Of a DNA stretch of 51,632 bases, positions 33,656 through 42,341 are shown in pieces. Within the stretch, counting starts at the first letter, position 1. Each line of letters opens with the position of its first letter. The notes under the pieces were generated by a model. It ran no database searches and had not been told where the DNA came from. It saw only the letters and a list, made by a program, of their open reading frames with translations. The stretch is from Candidatus Poribacteria bacterium (GTDB taxonomy: Bacteria > Poribacteria > WGA-4E > WGA-3G): assembly GCA_021295715.1 (NCBI GenBank), contig JAGWBV010000029.1:532-52163 (forward strand), in the 5' to 3' direction. The translations under genes and the position numbers were made by a program.

Positions 33656-34816
33656 TTATTTTTTAATTATTGAATGTGCTGTTGATTTTGCCCACCGGTC
33701 AACCTCGAGGATATCCGAAAGTGTTGGATCAGCGACCACCTCATGTGCATCCATCACACGCTTGAGGATCGCCGGAATATCCATAAATCCGATGCGTGTA
33801 TCAAGAAAAGCCTCCACGACCACCTCATCTGCGCTACTGAGCACTACAGGGAGTGTGCCACCGACTTCTGCAGCGGTATACGCCAGCGAAAGGCATGGAA
33901 ATTTCTCAAAGTCAACCGGTTCAAAGTGTAGCGTGCGTGCTTGCCTTAAATCCAAACGTGGCACGGGTGCCGAAAGTCTACGGGGATAGGTTAAAGCGTA
34001 TTGGATCATAATACGCATATCTGTGGGTCCCAGTTGCGCGAGTGTGGAGCCATCTTTCCATTCCACCATAGAATGGACAATACTTTCTGGATGGACGACG
34101 ACATCAATCTTTGAAAGCTCCATATCGAACAACCATTTCGCCTCAATGACTTCCAGCCCTTTGTTCATCATTGTCGCCGAGTCGATTGTAATTTTCTGCC
34201 CCATCTTCCAATTCGGGTGCCGGAGTGCTTGCTGCGGCGTGACGGAATAGAGTGATTCTTTGGGTACCTCTCGGAAGGGGCCTCCTGACGCGGTAATCAG
34301 GAGCCGATGGATATCTGCCTGTTGATCGCGTGCCCCCTCCAAACATTGGAAAATGGCACTCATTTCACCATCTATCGGTATTAAGTTAACACCGTTTTTT
34401 TGCACAGCCTTATTCACAAGAGCTCCCGCCATCACCATGACCTCTTTATTAACAAAAGCGATGTCCTTTCCGGCGTTAATCGCTGCCAAGGTCGGCAACA
34501 GACCCGCAGTTCCGCCCATTCCATCCAAGACTTGCGTCGCTTGCGGCATTGTCGCTACGGCTTGAAGTCCCTCGGTGCCAGCGAGTACGTGTGTGCAGTT
34601 GAGATCTCGGATCCGTTCTCGGAGTTGTGACGCTGCTGTGGGTTCATTTAGAGCCACCAACGCAGGACGATACTGTCGAATCTGTTGTTCAAGGGTATCA
34701 ATATCTCGGTTCGCAGCGAGACCGACTACCTTAAATTCGTCAGCATGCGTTTCGACAACGCTGAGGGTGTTCTTTCCAATAGAGCCCGTGCTACCGAGTA
34801 TGGCGATGTGCTTCAT
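33656..34816 (-). CDS. dxr: 1-deoxy-D-xylulose-5-phosphate reductoisomerase with altered active-site motif
   Basis: 386 residues, normal. Makes MEP from DXP with NADPH in non-mevalonate isoprenoid synthesis. Visible: NADPH-binding ILGSTGSIGKNTL, NKEVMVMAG, SGGPFR, HPNWKMGQKITIDSATMMNKGLEVIEA (metal Glu and substrate Lys/Asn) and HPESIVHSMVEWKDGS. The second metal-binding block reads D149-G-E151-M (IPIDGEMSAIFQCL), where nearly all family members have D-S-E-H; the two metal acids are kept but the substrate-contacting Ser and the next His are replaced. It is still clearly Dxr by every other block. Standard position between cdsA and rseP. Confidence 0.95.
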   Translation of the reverse strand: MKHIAILGSTGSIGKNTLSVVETHADEFKVVGLAANRDIDTLEQQIRQYRPALVALNEPTAASQLRERIRDLNCTHVLAGTEGLQAVATMPQATQVLDGMGGTAGLLPTLAAINAGKDIAFVNKEVMVMAGALVNKAVQKNGVNLIPIDGEMSAIFQCLEGARDQQADIHRLLITASGGPFREVPKESLYSVTPQQALRHPNWKMGQKITIDSATMMNKGLEVIEAKWLFDMELSKIDVVVHPESIVHSMVEWKDGSTLAQLGPTDMRIMIQYALTYPRRLSAPVPRLDLRQARTLHFEPVDFEKFPCLSLAYTAAEVGGTLPVVLSSADEVVVEAFLDTRIGFMDIPAILKRVMDAHEVVADPTLSDILEVDRWAKSTAHSIIKK

Positions 34817-34817
34817 T

Positions 34818-34925
34818 TATTATAGCCGTCAGCCGTCAGCAATCAGCGGTCAGAATTAGCAAAACGGTGTAGGTTCATCAAAAACTATATTACCGAAAGC
34901 CGACAGCCGATGGCTGACAGCCAAT
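34818..34925. repeat. Heptad repeats between cdsA and dxr
   Basis: AGCCGTCAGCCGTCAGCAATCAGCGGTCAG and, 60 bases on, CGAAAGCCGACAGCCGATGGCTGACAGCC. The last part is self-complementary. Confidence 0.65.
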
Positions 34926-35756
34926 CTAAATGTGTCCTGTCAATGCCAGATAGTAATAAAGCACGGGTGTACTAAAAATTAAACTATCGCACCTATCAAT
35001 AAATCCACCATGACCGGGGATGACCTGTCCGGAATCCTTAACACCGGCAGTTCGCTTCATCAGAGAGGCACTGAGATCTCCAAGTTGTCCCAAAACACTC
35101 AGTAGCAGCCCAATAAAGACAGCGTGCCCCCAAGAGAGTGTTCCTTTCAGAAGAATTGCATTCAGCAGGAAACTCGTCAAGGTGCCGACAACCAATCCAC
35201 CAATCGTTCCTTCAATCGTTTTCCGTGGACTGACGGGGGTGCCGAGTTTGTGTTTACCGAACGCTCTGCCAACGAGATACGCGCCGGTATCGCTACACCA
35301 AATGATTCCAGCCAATAGGAAAATCAGTTGCCTACCGATCGGTTCCGCGTTTCGGAGTAAGATGAGATGATAGCCTAATGCCCAACCGATTGTTAAAATG
35401 CCGGTTAATTTGAGTGTGACAGCGAGCAATTCACCAGCGACCTTCGCCCTAAAAATACTTTCTGCGAAAATATAAATGAATACGAAGGTAAAGTAACTGA
35501 ATATGACCGTTGAGGCAGACGTTGTCTGTGTGAGTGTAGGCAGAAAATACGCGAACAAACAGAACACACCTGACAAGAGTGTCGGCATCACTGGATTCAA
35601 TTTTTCCGTGAAGTGCTGTGCTAAACGACAGTACTCAACTTGCATCATCACCACCGCGACAGATACAAGTATCAGGTAGAGCCAGTTCCCCATATAAACA
35701 ATTAGGAGGACTAACGGTGCCAGCACAACTACACTCAAGGCTCGCCGCCAAAACAT
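34926..35756 (-). CDS. cdsA: Phosphatidate cytidylyltransferase
   Basis: 276 residues, an integral membrane protein with about eight hydrophobic helices. Forms CDP-diacylglycerol from phosphatidate and CTP, the branch point of phospholipid synthesis. The family signature is complete: LGDLSASLMKRTAGVKDSGQ followed by IPGHGGFIDRCDS, with upstream CSDTGAYLVGRAFGKHKL and SPRKTIEG. Inner membrane. Only 16 bases separate it from frr upstream, so translation is probably linked. uppS, often found just before cdsA, is absent. Confidence 0.96.
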   Translation of the reverse strand: MFWRRALSVVVLAPLVLLIVYMGNWLYLILVSVAVVMMQVEYCRLAQHFTEKLNPVMPTLLSGVFCLFAYFLPTLTQTTSASTVIFSYFTFVFIYIFAESIFRAKVAGELLAVTLKLTGILTIGWALGYHLILLRNAEPIGRQLIFLLAGIIWCSDTGAYLVGRAFGKHKLGTPVSPRKTIEGTIGGLVVGTLTSFLLNAILLKGTLSWGHAVFIGLLLSVLGQLGDLSASLMKRTAGVKDSGQVIPGHGGFIDRCDSLIFSTPVLYYYLALTGHI

Positions 35757-35772
35757 ATTTTTTAGCTATCCC

Positions 35773-36360
35773 TCAAGTTTCTAATAATTCGGACTCTTTC
35801 GCCTCCGTCAACTCGTTAATCTGGTCGATGTACTTATCCGTAAGCTGCTGAACAGGATCCGCGCTTGCTTTCCCGCGCTTCTTATCCCCTCCACGTCCTC
35901 GGCTTTTACCGCCGCCGCCAGCATCACCACCCTCGGCTTTTTTAACGGCTTCGTTAGCATCGCGTCGGATATTCCGAATTGCCACCTTCCCCTCTTCGGC
36001 GAGTTTACGGACGACCTTCGTTAACTCGGTCCTCCGCTCCAATGTGAGCTCGGGGACTTGGATGCGGATAATGTTTCCGTCATTGTTCGTTGAGAGTCCC
36101 AAATCTGAGTGGGCGATCGCTTTCTCAATTTCTGTAATTAGTGTTTTGTCCCAAGGTTGAATGACAAGCTGCCGCGGTTCAGGCGTGGTAATCGTGCCGA
36201 CCTGACTCAGCGGGCTTTTACTACCGTAATAAGTAACGCTAACCTGATCCAAGAGTGCCGGTGTCGCACGCCCTGTTTGTACATGCGACAATTTCGTCGC
36301 TGTCGCTTCGATTGTCTTCTTCATCCGGGACTCAGTCTGTTGAAGAATTTGCTGTTGCAT
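35773..36360 (-). CDS. frr: Ribosome recycling factor with Gly/Arg-rich insertion
   Basis: 195 residues, about ten more than usual. Splits post-termination ribosomes with EF-G. Blocks: MKKTIEATATKLSHVQTGRATPALLD, LVIQPWDKTLITEIEKAI, DLGLSTNNDGNIIRIQVPELT, RRTELTKVVRKLAEEGKVAIRNIRRDA and QQLTDKYIDQINELTEAKESEL. Between the last two helices the normal acidic linker is replaced by GGDAGGGGKSRGRGGDKKRG (about 144-163), a basic low-complexity segment. Follows tsf with pyrH missing from the usual order. Confidence 0.95.
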   Translation of the reverse strand: MQQQILQQTESRMKKTIEATATKLSHVQTGRATPALLDQVSVTYYGSKSPLSQVGTITTPEPRQLVIQPWDKTLITEIEKAIAHSDLGLSTNNDGNIIRIQVPELTLERRTELTKVVRKLAEEGKVAIRNIRRDANEAVKKAEGGDAGGGGKSRGRGGDKKRGKASADPVQQLTDKYIDQINELTEAKESELLET

Positions 36361-36374
36361 CTGGTTTTTCCCTT

Positions 36375-36467
36375 AAATGGCTGTCGGCTCTCAGTCCTCA
36401 GCAAAGATACCGAATTTCCGCTGCGGCGTTCCTTCTCTTTGCCGACTGCTGACTGCTGATCGCTATT
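36375..36467. repeat. Heptad repeats between tsf and frr
   Basis: GGCTGTCGGCTCTCAGTCCTCAGC, then GCCGACTGCTGACTGCTGATCGC directly at the tsf stop. pyrH, usually in this position, is not here. Confidence 0.65.
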
Positions 36468-37061
36468 TTACTGTCCAAGGACGTAGAGCACAAAACGTTT
36501 GACGACAATGTTCTCACCCAATTGGGCTATTGCGTCCTTGACGAGACCCTCAATGGTCTTGTCTGAATCTCGGATATAAGGCTGCTGTAGGAGGCAGGTC
36601 TCTGTATAGTATTTAGAGATGCGTCCTTCAACAATCCGTTCAGCGATGTGGGAGGGTTTACCCTCTTGCTCGGCTTGTGCTTTCAGAATTGCTTTCTCTG
36701 ATTCAAGATCTTCGGCAGGTACATCTTCCGATTTAACATATTTCGGTTTCGCAGCGGCGACCTGCATTGCGATCTCTTTCGCCAATGTTTGGAATTGCTC
36801 CGTTCGCGCGACGAAATCGGTTTCACAATTCAGTTCGACCAATGTGCCAACACGGCTGCCGGGATGGATATAGGAAACAATTAATCCTTCTTCTGTCGTT
36901 CTACCGCCTTTGAGCTCGGAGGCTCTCAATCCCTGCTCCCGTAATTTCTGAATTGCTGCGTCAATATTTCCGTTCGTTTCTGTTAGCGCCTTTTTGCAGT
37001 CCATAATCCCTGCCCCCGTGCGCGAACGGAGGTCGCTAACAAGCTTTGCTGTAATTGCCAT
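36468..37061 (-). CDS. tsf: Translation elongation factor Ts
   Basis: 197 residues, the short form seen in several phyla (E. coli has 283). Nucleotide-exchange factor for EF-Tu. N-terminal UBA-like domain and EF-Tu contact TGAGIMDCKKALTETNGNIDAAIQ; the core has GLIVSYIHPGSRVGTLVELNCETDFVAR; the C-terminal part ends QPYIRDSDKTIEGLVKDAI with LGENIVVKRFVLYVLG. A strong GAGGAGG lies before the ATG. Directly follows rpsB after a 156-base repeat-filled gap. Confidence 0.97.
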   Translation of the reverse strand: MAITAKLVSDLRSRTGAGIMDCKKALTETNGNIDAAIQKLREQGLRASELKGGRTTEEGLIVSYIHPGSRVGTLVELNCETDFVARTEQFQTLAKEIAMQVAAAKPKYVKSEDVPAEDLESEKAILKAQAEQEGKPSHIAERIVEGRISKYYTETCLLQQPYIRDSDKTIEGLVKDAIAQLGENIVVKRFVLYVLGQ

Positions 37062-37077
37062 GTATCCTCCTCTTATT

Positions 37078-37217
37078 TATTGGCGATCAGCAGTCAGGAC
37101 AGATTTTTTTTCAAAAAATCCTTTCAGCAATCAGTTAAGAGGGTATTCTATAACGAAGGTTCCCCTTTGCTGACTGCTGATTGCTGACTGTTGATTGCCA
37201 TCTTGCTGATTGCCAAT
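37078..37217. repeat. Composite repeat between rpsB and tsf
   Basis: GATCAGCAGTCAGGACAG, hairpin GATTTTTTTTCAAAAAATC, CAGCAATCAGTTAAGAGGGT, then GCTGACTGCTGATTGCTGAC. It has all modules of the composite seen at 23191 and 31651. Confidence 0.7.
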
Positions 37218-38123
37218 TTATTGAGACTGTCGTCGAGGGGCTCTTCCTCTCCGTCGTTGACGTGGCGCACGTGTCTGACGCTGCTCTCCATCGCCAATCG
37301 CCTCTGGTTCTGCGGACAGTTGTGCTTCTTCGAGAATCGCGACACTTTCTTCCTCGTGCTTTTCCACCGCAAGTATAGCATCTACTTGCGGGACAGTCGC
37401 TGCGGGCTGATCTGCTTCCGTTGCAACCTCTGCGCCTTCTAACGCATCTCCCCTGCCACTAATTACTGCATCGGCTAAGACAGAGCAAATGAGGCGAATC
37501 GAACGGATAGCGTCATCGTTCCCCGGAACCGGTAAATCAATCGGATCAGGGTCACAGTTGGTATCAACGATAGCGATGATCGGAATGCCGAGTTTGTTTG
37601 CTTCTGCGATCGCTGTATGCTCCTTCCGTGTATCAGTAACAACGACGACTTCAGGGAGATTTTTCATCTCTCTGATACCACTCAGGTTGCTGTCGAGCTT
37701 GCCTTTCTCACGTCGCAGACGCATTACTTCTTTTTTGGGCATCTGATCGAAAAGCCCATTGGTTTCATCAGCATCCAATTTATCTAATCTGTTGATGCTT
37801 CGACGGATGGTTTGGAAATTCGTTAGCATACCACCGAGCCACCGATGATTTACGTGGTACATACCAGATCGCACTGCTTCGCCTCGCACGGCTTCTTGCG
37901 ATTGCCGTTTCGTGCCCACAAATAATATCCCACCCCCGTTCGATGCGATCTCCTCAACGAAATGGGCGGCGGATTCGAGCATACGTAGCGTCTTTTGCAA
38001 ATCGATAATATAAATCCCGTTTCGTTCAGCGAAGATGTATTCTGCCATCTTCGGATTCCAACGACGGGTTTGATGTCCGAAGTGAACTCCACATTCAAGG
38101 AGCTCTTTCATTGTAACTGCCAA
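37218..38123 (-). CDS. rpsB: 30S ribosomal protein S2, TTG start
   Basis: 301 residues from TTG 38123, seven bases after AGGAGG (38130-38135 on the complement), giving the family N-terminus [26 protein letters not shown]. The longer ATG reading from 38189 has no ribosome binding site. Body: [77 protein letters not shown] and [14 protein letters not shown]-terminal extension of about 70 residues, acidic then strongly basic ([17 protein letters not shown]), exceeds E. coli S2. First gene of the translation/envelope cluster. Confidence 0.96.
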   Translation of the reverse strand: MAVTMKELLECGVHFGHQTRRWNPKMAEYIFAERNGIYIIDLQKTLRMLESAAHFVEEIASNGGGILFVGTKRQSQEAVRGEAVRSGMYHVNHRWLGGMLTNFQTIRRSINRLDKLDADETNGLFDQMPKKEVMRLRREKGKLDSNLSGIREMKNLPEVVVVTDTRKEHTAIAEANKLGIPIIAIVDTNCDPDPIDLPVPGNDDAIRSIRLICSVLADAVISGRGDALEGAEVATEADQPAATVPQVDAILAVEKHEEESVAILEEAQLSAEPEAIGDGEQRQTRAPRQRRRGRAPRRQSQ

Positions 38124-38417
38124 AAAAAACCTCCTAAGTTTGCGGGGACTCTGTCGTCCCCACTGGGTTTTCGCGTCCACCCCTTTCATGTCTGCATCAG
38201 ACTCTCAACACGAGAGAACCCGCTGTGCAAATCGAGAGGTGTGTCGTATCCAGTATTGATTGTGTAACTCCCGATGAACGTTTTTCATCAGAATTGATGC
38301 AAATATTTTACCACAGAAATGATTGAATTTCAAGTTTTTATAACACGCGTCTTACTTGGTGTCAAGAAAATTGTAGAATCCAGACCGATTCTGTGGTATA
38401 AAACGGTAGGAGGGAGA

Positions 38418-39473
38418 ATGGTGAAACACCTCGTTGAACAGATCGCAGCGCACTTCAAGACAGAAGTAAATGCCCTGCAACTTGAACCGATTCAGCACGG
38501 CAGTCAGCAGAAACACAATGTCTGTCGTTTGAAATGCGGTTCTGTGAACTACCTACTCAAACAGCACGACATCACCACACCCGTCGTTCAAGCAGGTTAC
38601 ACCCCTTGTCAAATTGAATCCACTGCCCTGTCAATATTACACCGCAACGGGTGTCGGGTCCCGAAAATCATTTGGAAATCAGATGCCTCACATGCTCTGT
38701 TGTTGGGATGGTGTGGTGAATTGACCCTCGATGCCATGGCACAAAGCAGACCGTTATCTACTCTCAAACCCATCTTACAGTCCGCACTCACGGAACTCTG
38801 TCGGGTTGAAACCGTGTTCGCAGAAAACACGGAACTTCTTACGCCATACGCTTTCCGCTTTGATCTGGAAGTTACACTGCAACGTTTACTTGAACAAGGC
38901 AGAAAAACCTTGGGATATCTTTGTGGCACCATGACCGCATCACAAACGGCACATCTCGATGCTGTATGGGCTATCCTTTCCAACCGACTCCGAACGGCAC
39001 CACCGACTTTCGATAGCCTTGACTACCAGAGTCGCAACATCGTTATTTCAGATGAAACCCCTTTTTTAATTGACTTTTCGAGTGTTGGCTGGGATTGGCA
39101 GGAAAGGCGATTGGTCCAATTTTTCAATAGTATCGGAGCAAATCAAGAGGGGGCAAACTTCGTCTCGTTGTTAAATCGAGAGTTGGTCAATACTTATGCA
39201 GCGTGGGTTACCGCACATCGTGAAACCTGTTCATCTACGGAGATCGCGGCACGTGTTGACGGGCATCATCTTCTCTTTTACCTCTCGGTTATACATCAAA
39301 TTTTGCGTGCCGTTGCGCAACCGGAAGTTTCCGAAAGCAGAATACTCCTCAAGGCGTGGGGTGATCTCAAGGCGAGATACCAAAACGCGCTGAGGCAGGT
39401 TATTCGGACAGGATTGAGTGACGACGTTCACACAACTCAAATTCGAGAGATGATTGCCAATCGAAATTCATAA
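38418..39473 (+). CDS. Aminoglycoside-phosphotransferase/choline-kinase-like protein
   Basis: 351 residues from ATG 38418, directly behind AGGAGGGAGA; the ORF extends upstream to 38319 but without support. A protein-kinase-like fold: an N-lobe with HGSQQKHNVCRLKCGSVNYLLKQ (glycine-rich loop and ATP Lys), then STALSILHRNGCRVPKIIW, and a C-lobe with FDSLDYQSRNIVISDETPFLIDFSSVGWDW, where Asp/Asn and IDF supply catalysis and metal binding. The canonical HGD is replaced by SLD. The substrate is unknown (sugar, choline, or antibiotic-like small molecule). Divergent from rpsB and alone in its direction. Confidence 0.75.
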   Translation: MVKHLVEQIAAHFKTEVNALQLEPIQHGSQQKHNVCRLKCGSVNYLLKQHDITTPVVQAGYTPCQIESTALSILHRNGCRVPKIIWKSDASHALLLGWCGELTLDAMAQSRPLSTLKPILQSALTELCRVETVFAENTELLTPYAFRFDLEVTLQRLLEQGRKTLGYLCGTMTASQTAHLDAVWAILSNRLRTAPPTFDSLDYQSRNIVISDETPFLIDFSSVGWDWQERRLVQFFNSIGANQEGANFVSLLNRELVNTYAAWVTAHRETCSSTEIAARVDGHHLLFYLSVIHQILRAVAQPEVSESRILLKAWGDLKARYQNALRQVIRTGLSDDVHTTQIREMIANRNS

Positions 39474-39510
39474 GCGATCAGCCAGTAGGCAGGATGATGG
39501 CGTTCAAACA

Positions 39511-39912
39511 TCACTCCTTGATTGTATCCTTAAGAATTGTTCTCTCAAGTTCAATAAGGAACGTTTGCACCTCTGGGGTGGACGGTTTGGTGGTGTGGAA
39601 CTCGGTCTGATAGGATTTTAGTACCCTATAAAGAGACGTTAGGCTAACTTTCCGTTCCTTGGCTGCCTCACGCACGTTGGCAAAGACCGCAATTACCTGA
39701 TCCTCCGAGATACCGTCAGGACGGTTTTTTGACTTAAGGTGTTTCTCGACACCGTTCAATGCCCGTTCTGCCATCCAATAGCGGGCACCTTCAGGACCGC
39801 CGACTCGGCGGTAAACCACGCCACCCGCGATTATACTGACTGCCACAACCACTAATAGAAAAGTCAGGACACGTCTATAACAACCGCTTAGTTTTTTGTT
39901 CGTACTCGCCAT
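39511..39912 (-). CDS. Small single-pass membrane protein of unknown function
   Basis: 133 residues. A basic N-terminus is followed by one membrane helix (VLTFLLVVVAVSIIAGGVVY, about 15-34), then a soluble helical part (ARYWMAERALNGVEKHLKSK, ISEDQVIAVFANVREAAKERKVSLTSLYRVLKSYQTEF). The N-in orientation is suggested by the positive charges before the helix. I do not recognise the family. The gap of 80 bases to the Rpn nuclease gene upstream, same direction, allows co-transcription but says nothing on role. Confidence 0.6.
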   Translation of the reverse strand: MASTNKKLSGCYRRVLTFLLVVVAVSIIAGGVVYRRVGGPEGARYWMAERALNGVEKHLKSKNRPDGISEDQVIAVFANVREAAKERKVSLTSLYRVLKSYQTEFHTTKPSTPEVQTFLIELERTILKDTIKE

Positions 39913-39992
39913 GTTTGTATGTATTTATACCTAAATCACTCTGTGAAGGTTATACTTGCGGAGCGTTAATCTTAGACAACCGCCTCAACTTT

Positions 39993-41066
39993 TTAGTTGT
40001 TACGGATTTGCCAATTAATCCCATCAAGCGTGTCGGCTTCCCAGACCGCTTCAAAGAGCGAGTCAAGGCGGGATCCGCTCTGGATTGAGGTAACCTGATT
40101 CACAACCGATTCTGGAACGTCCTTAAATCGGAACTGCAGCAACTTGAGGACTGCTGCCTGTTTCGCTCGAGTTTCACCTTGTTCAATGCCTTGTTCAATG
40201 CCTTGTTCAATGCCTTGTTCTCTGATAACATCAGCCATTGATTTTGCCATTGTTTCTACCTCCAACTCATGCGTATGTTGGTCCACTAACTTTATCAATT
40301 CTTGATGTTCTTCCGCAGGACGACGATGCAGAATCAACAAAAGCATATACGTAATAGCGCGCCGCCACTGACCAGATGCCGCCGTATCAAGCGCATTCAG
40401 GCGGGATATTGCTTCTATAAGTGCTCCTACTAATTTCTCTTTACTTGCACGCTCCTTTTGAAGAACCGTAAGCAACCAGCCAAACGGATGGTTCGTTTTC
40501 GTTAAATCCGAGACTTCTGTTCTCTTGACATCTAAAAACAGTATCTCACACTCCGGAACAAATTGAGACATATCTTCAGGGGTATCCATTATCGCCTCAA
40601 GCGTCAACGGAGCATTCCACACCTGATCTCCACTGTAAAAGACTATCGGCAGAATCGGGCGTAAACGCCGCGCATGCTCTGGAATAGTGTTGGACACCCA
40701 TTCCCGCTGCTGCGCAGTCCAAATATCCATCATGTAAGACATCACCCGCAAGCCCATTGAAAGGTCAACTTTGGATTGGTGTTCAATCAGGATATAGATA
40801 AGCAGGTCGTCTGTTTGAGTTTCACGCGTATAGGGCACCCGGAAAAGTAAGTCGGCTTCCTGTTCGCGAAGGGTATCGACAATCAAACTCCTATTGAGTT
40901 GGGTGAGTTGACTGAAATCAATGTGCTCAAGGAATGCTCTGGGAACAACGATTTCTAACAACCCTTGGACGAATTCTATATATTGCAGCAGCCATCTCGT
41001 GCTCCGATCAGGAAAATGTGTGATAGGGATGTCAAAAAAACTACGTATATCTGTATCTTCGAGCAT
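39993..41066 (-). CDS. Rpn-family PD-(D/E)XK nuclease (transposase_31-like)
   Basis: 357 residues from ATG 41066 with AAGGAG before it. Rpn proteins are recombination-promoting DNA endonucleases of transposon origin. Blocks: FFDIPITHFPDRSTRWLLQ, VDTLREQEADLLFRVPY, then LLIYILIEHQSKVDLSMGLRVMSYM, with the D...E-x-Q-x-K-type catalytic core, and LRPILPIVFYSGDQVWNAP. C-terminal MADVIREQG is followed by three-and-a-half EQGI units from a 12-bp tandem repeat (40178-40220). Typical of mobile, expanding families; tandem slippage there would change the protein length in steps of four residues. Confidence 0.85.
   Translation of the reverse strand: MLEDTDIRSFFDIPITHFPDRSTRWLLQYIEFVQGLLEIVVPRAFLEHIDFSQLTQLNRSLIVDTLREQEADLLFRVPYTRETQTDDLLIYILIEHQSKVDLSMGLRVMSYMMDIWTAQQREWVSNTIPEHARRLRPILPIVFYSGDQVWNAPLTLEAIMDTPEDMSQFVPECEILFLDVKRTEVSDLTKTNHPFGWLLTVLQKERASKEKLVGALIEAISRLNALDTAASGQWRRAITYMLLLILHRRPAEEHQELIKLVDQHTHELEVETMAKSMADVIREQGIEQGIEQGIEQGETRAKQAAVLKLLQFRFKDVPESVVNQVTSIQSGSRLDSLFEAVWEADTLDGINWQIRNN
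40178..40220 (-). repeat. 12-bp tandem repeat inside the Rpn gene
   Basis: Three identical CTTGTTCAATGC units plus a partial fourth, in frame as EQGI. The length being a multiple of three means copy-number change preserves the frame. Confidence 0.85.
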
Positions 41067-41176
41067 GTGCTCTCCTTCCGCTGATATAATAGGATAACAC
41101 GATTTACTCGAGAAAACCAACATAAATCGGTTGCGAGTTCATGAGACCTCGCCATCGGTGGATCCCAATAGAAAAC

Positions 41177-42292
41177 TTAGATTTTTCCTTCGCGTATCGT
41201 TAACGCCGCTTTCAATTTTTTATTGCCGATAAATTTTGTGTCGTGTGCGTCAAAGAATTCAAATTCACCGTCCAGCACCTCAAAGACAGCGACATCTGCA
41301 ACGGTTCCAACTTTCAGATGACCGAGTTGTTCCTCATGTCGGATAGCCTTCGCCGCGCTAAGAGTCGCCTTTTCAATCACTTCCTCAAGTGAAAGTCCCA
41401 AGTGCATCAACTTCGATAGGACTGTTGGTAAATCGTAGACGGGTCCGTTGATGTTCCCCGTGTGGAGATCGGTACTGATAACATCGGAAATGAACCCCTG
41501 TTCCATGGCGCGTTGTGCAACCTCATAGTGAAAACTGCCTGCCCCGTGTCCGACATCAAAGAGAATGCCGTCTTCGCGAGCCTTCCAAGCTTCAGGAATC
41601 ACTCTCCCTTTTTCGTCAACAATATTATCACCGTTGCCTTGGAAACAGTGGGTAATAACATCGCCGGGACGGAGTAACCGCAGAATATCAGGGAGCGGCA
41701 CGCCAGCACCGATATGGCACATGACGGGGGTTTCTGCGCGTTTAGCGGCTTCAATGGCAAGTTTCAACGGTTCAACGCCGTTATCGCCAACCTGCATTTT
41801 CCCTTGACGCACCTTGACCCCCACCGTCATATCACGATGTGCTTCTAAGGTCTCCGCTACGCGCCCCGGGTCAGCATAAGCCATATCGTGCATTTCACCG
41901 ACAGGACCATACACAAGCCCAATTCCAGAGATGTGGATATAGGTGAGAATATTCGTCTGCGCGGGTTCGGCAATGAATTCACGGAAACCGGGGAACGTCA
42001 CCCAACTTGGACTGCCAGCATCGACAACGGTGGTGGTCCCTGTTGTTGGACAAACGCCGTCTGCTCTGATCCCCCACGTTGTTACACCGTAATAGACATG
42101 CGTGTGAATATCAACGAGTCCCGGTGTCACGAATTTACCCTTAACATTGATGGTCTGCGTCGCTGCGCCTTTGGGAATATCCTGTTCAATCGCAGCGATG
42201 ATACCGCCAGTAATTGCGACATCGCGCGGTGCATTCAAGTTCTGTGCGGCATCAATGACAGTGCCACCTTTTAGCAGAAGGTCATACTTCAT
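41177..42292 (-). CDS. Amidohydrolase/deacetylase-family metallohydrolase
   Basis: 371 residues, TIM-barrel amidohydrolase superfamily. Metal ligands: H63-T-H65 in GLVDIHTHVYYG, Lys in VGVKVRQGK (bridging carbamate), His in VMCHIGAG and ITHCFQG, and Asp in ISTDLHTGN. A composite beta-sandwich is formed by the termini (LLLKGGTVIDAAQNLN and GTVADVAVFEVLDGEFEF). This subfamily (EF_0837-like) includes enzymes acting on N-acetyl or cyclic amide substrates; the exact one is unknown. Cytoplasmic. Followed upstream in the same direction by queE with a 49-base gap, although no shared pathway is evident. Confidence 0.9.
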   Translation of the reverse strand: MKYDLLLKGGTVIDAAQNLNAPRDVAITGGIIAAIEQDIPKGAATQTINVKGKFVTPGLVDIHTHVYYGVTTWGIRADGVCPTTGTTTVVDAGSPSWVTFPGFREFIAEPAQTNILTYIHISGIGLVYGPVGEMHDMAYADPGRVAETLEAHRDMTVGVKVRQGKMQVGDNGVEPLKLAIEAAKRAETPVMCHIGAGVPLPDILRLLRPGDVITHCFQGNGDNIVDEKGRVIPEAWKAREDGILFDVGHGAGSFHYEVAQRAMEQGFISDVISTDLHTGNINGPVYDLPTVLSKLMHLGLSLEEVIEKATLSAAKAIRHEEQLGHLKVGTVADVAVFEVLDGEFEFFDAHDTKFIGNKKLKAALTIREGKI

Positions 42293-42341
42293 TTTCGTGC
42301 CTATCTTGGTTTTCGGGTGTTTCTACAGAAGAACTAACTCC

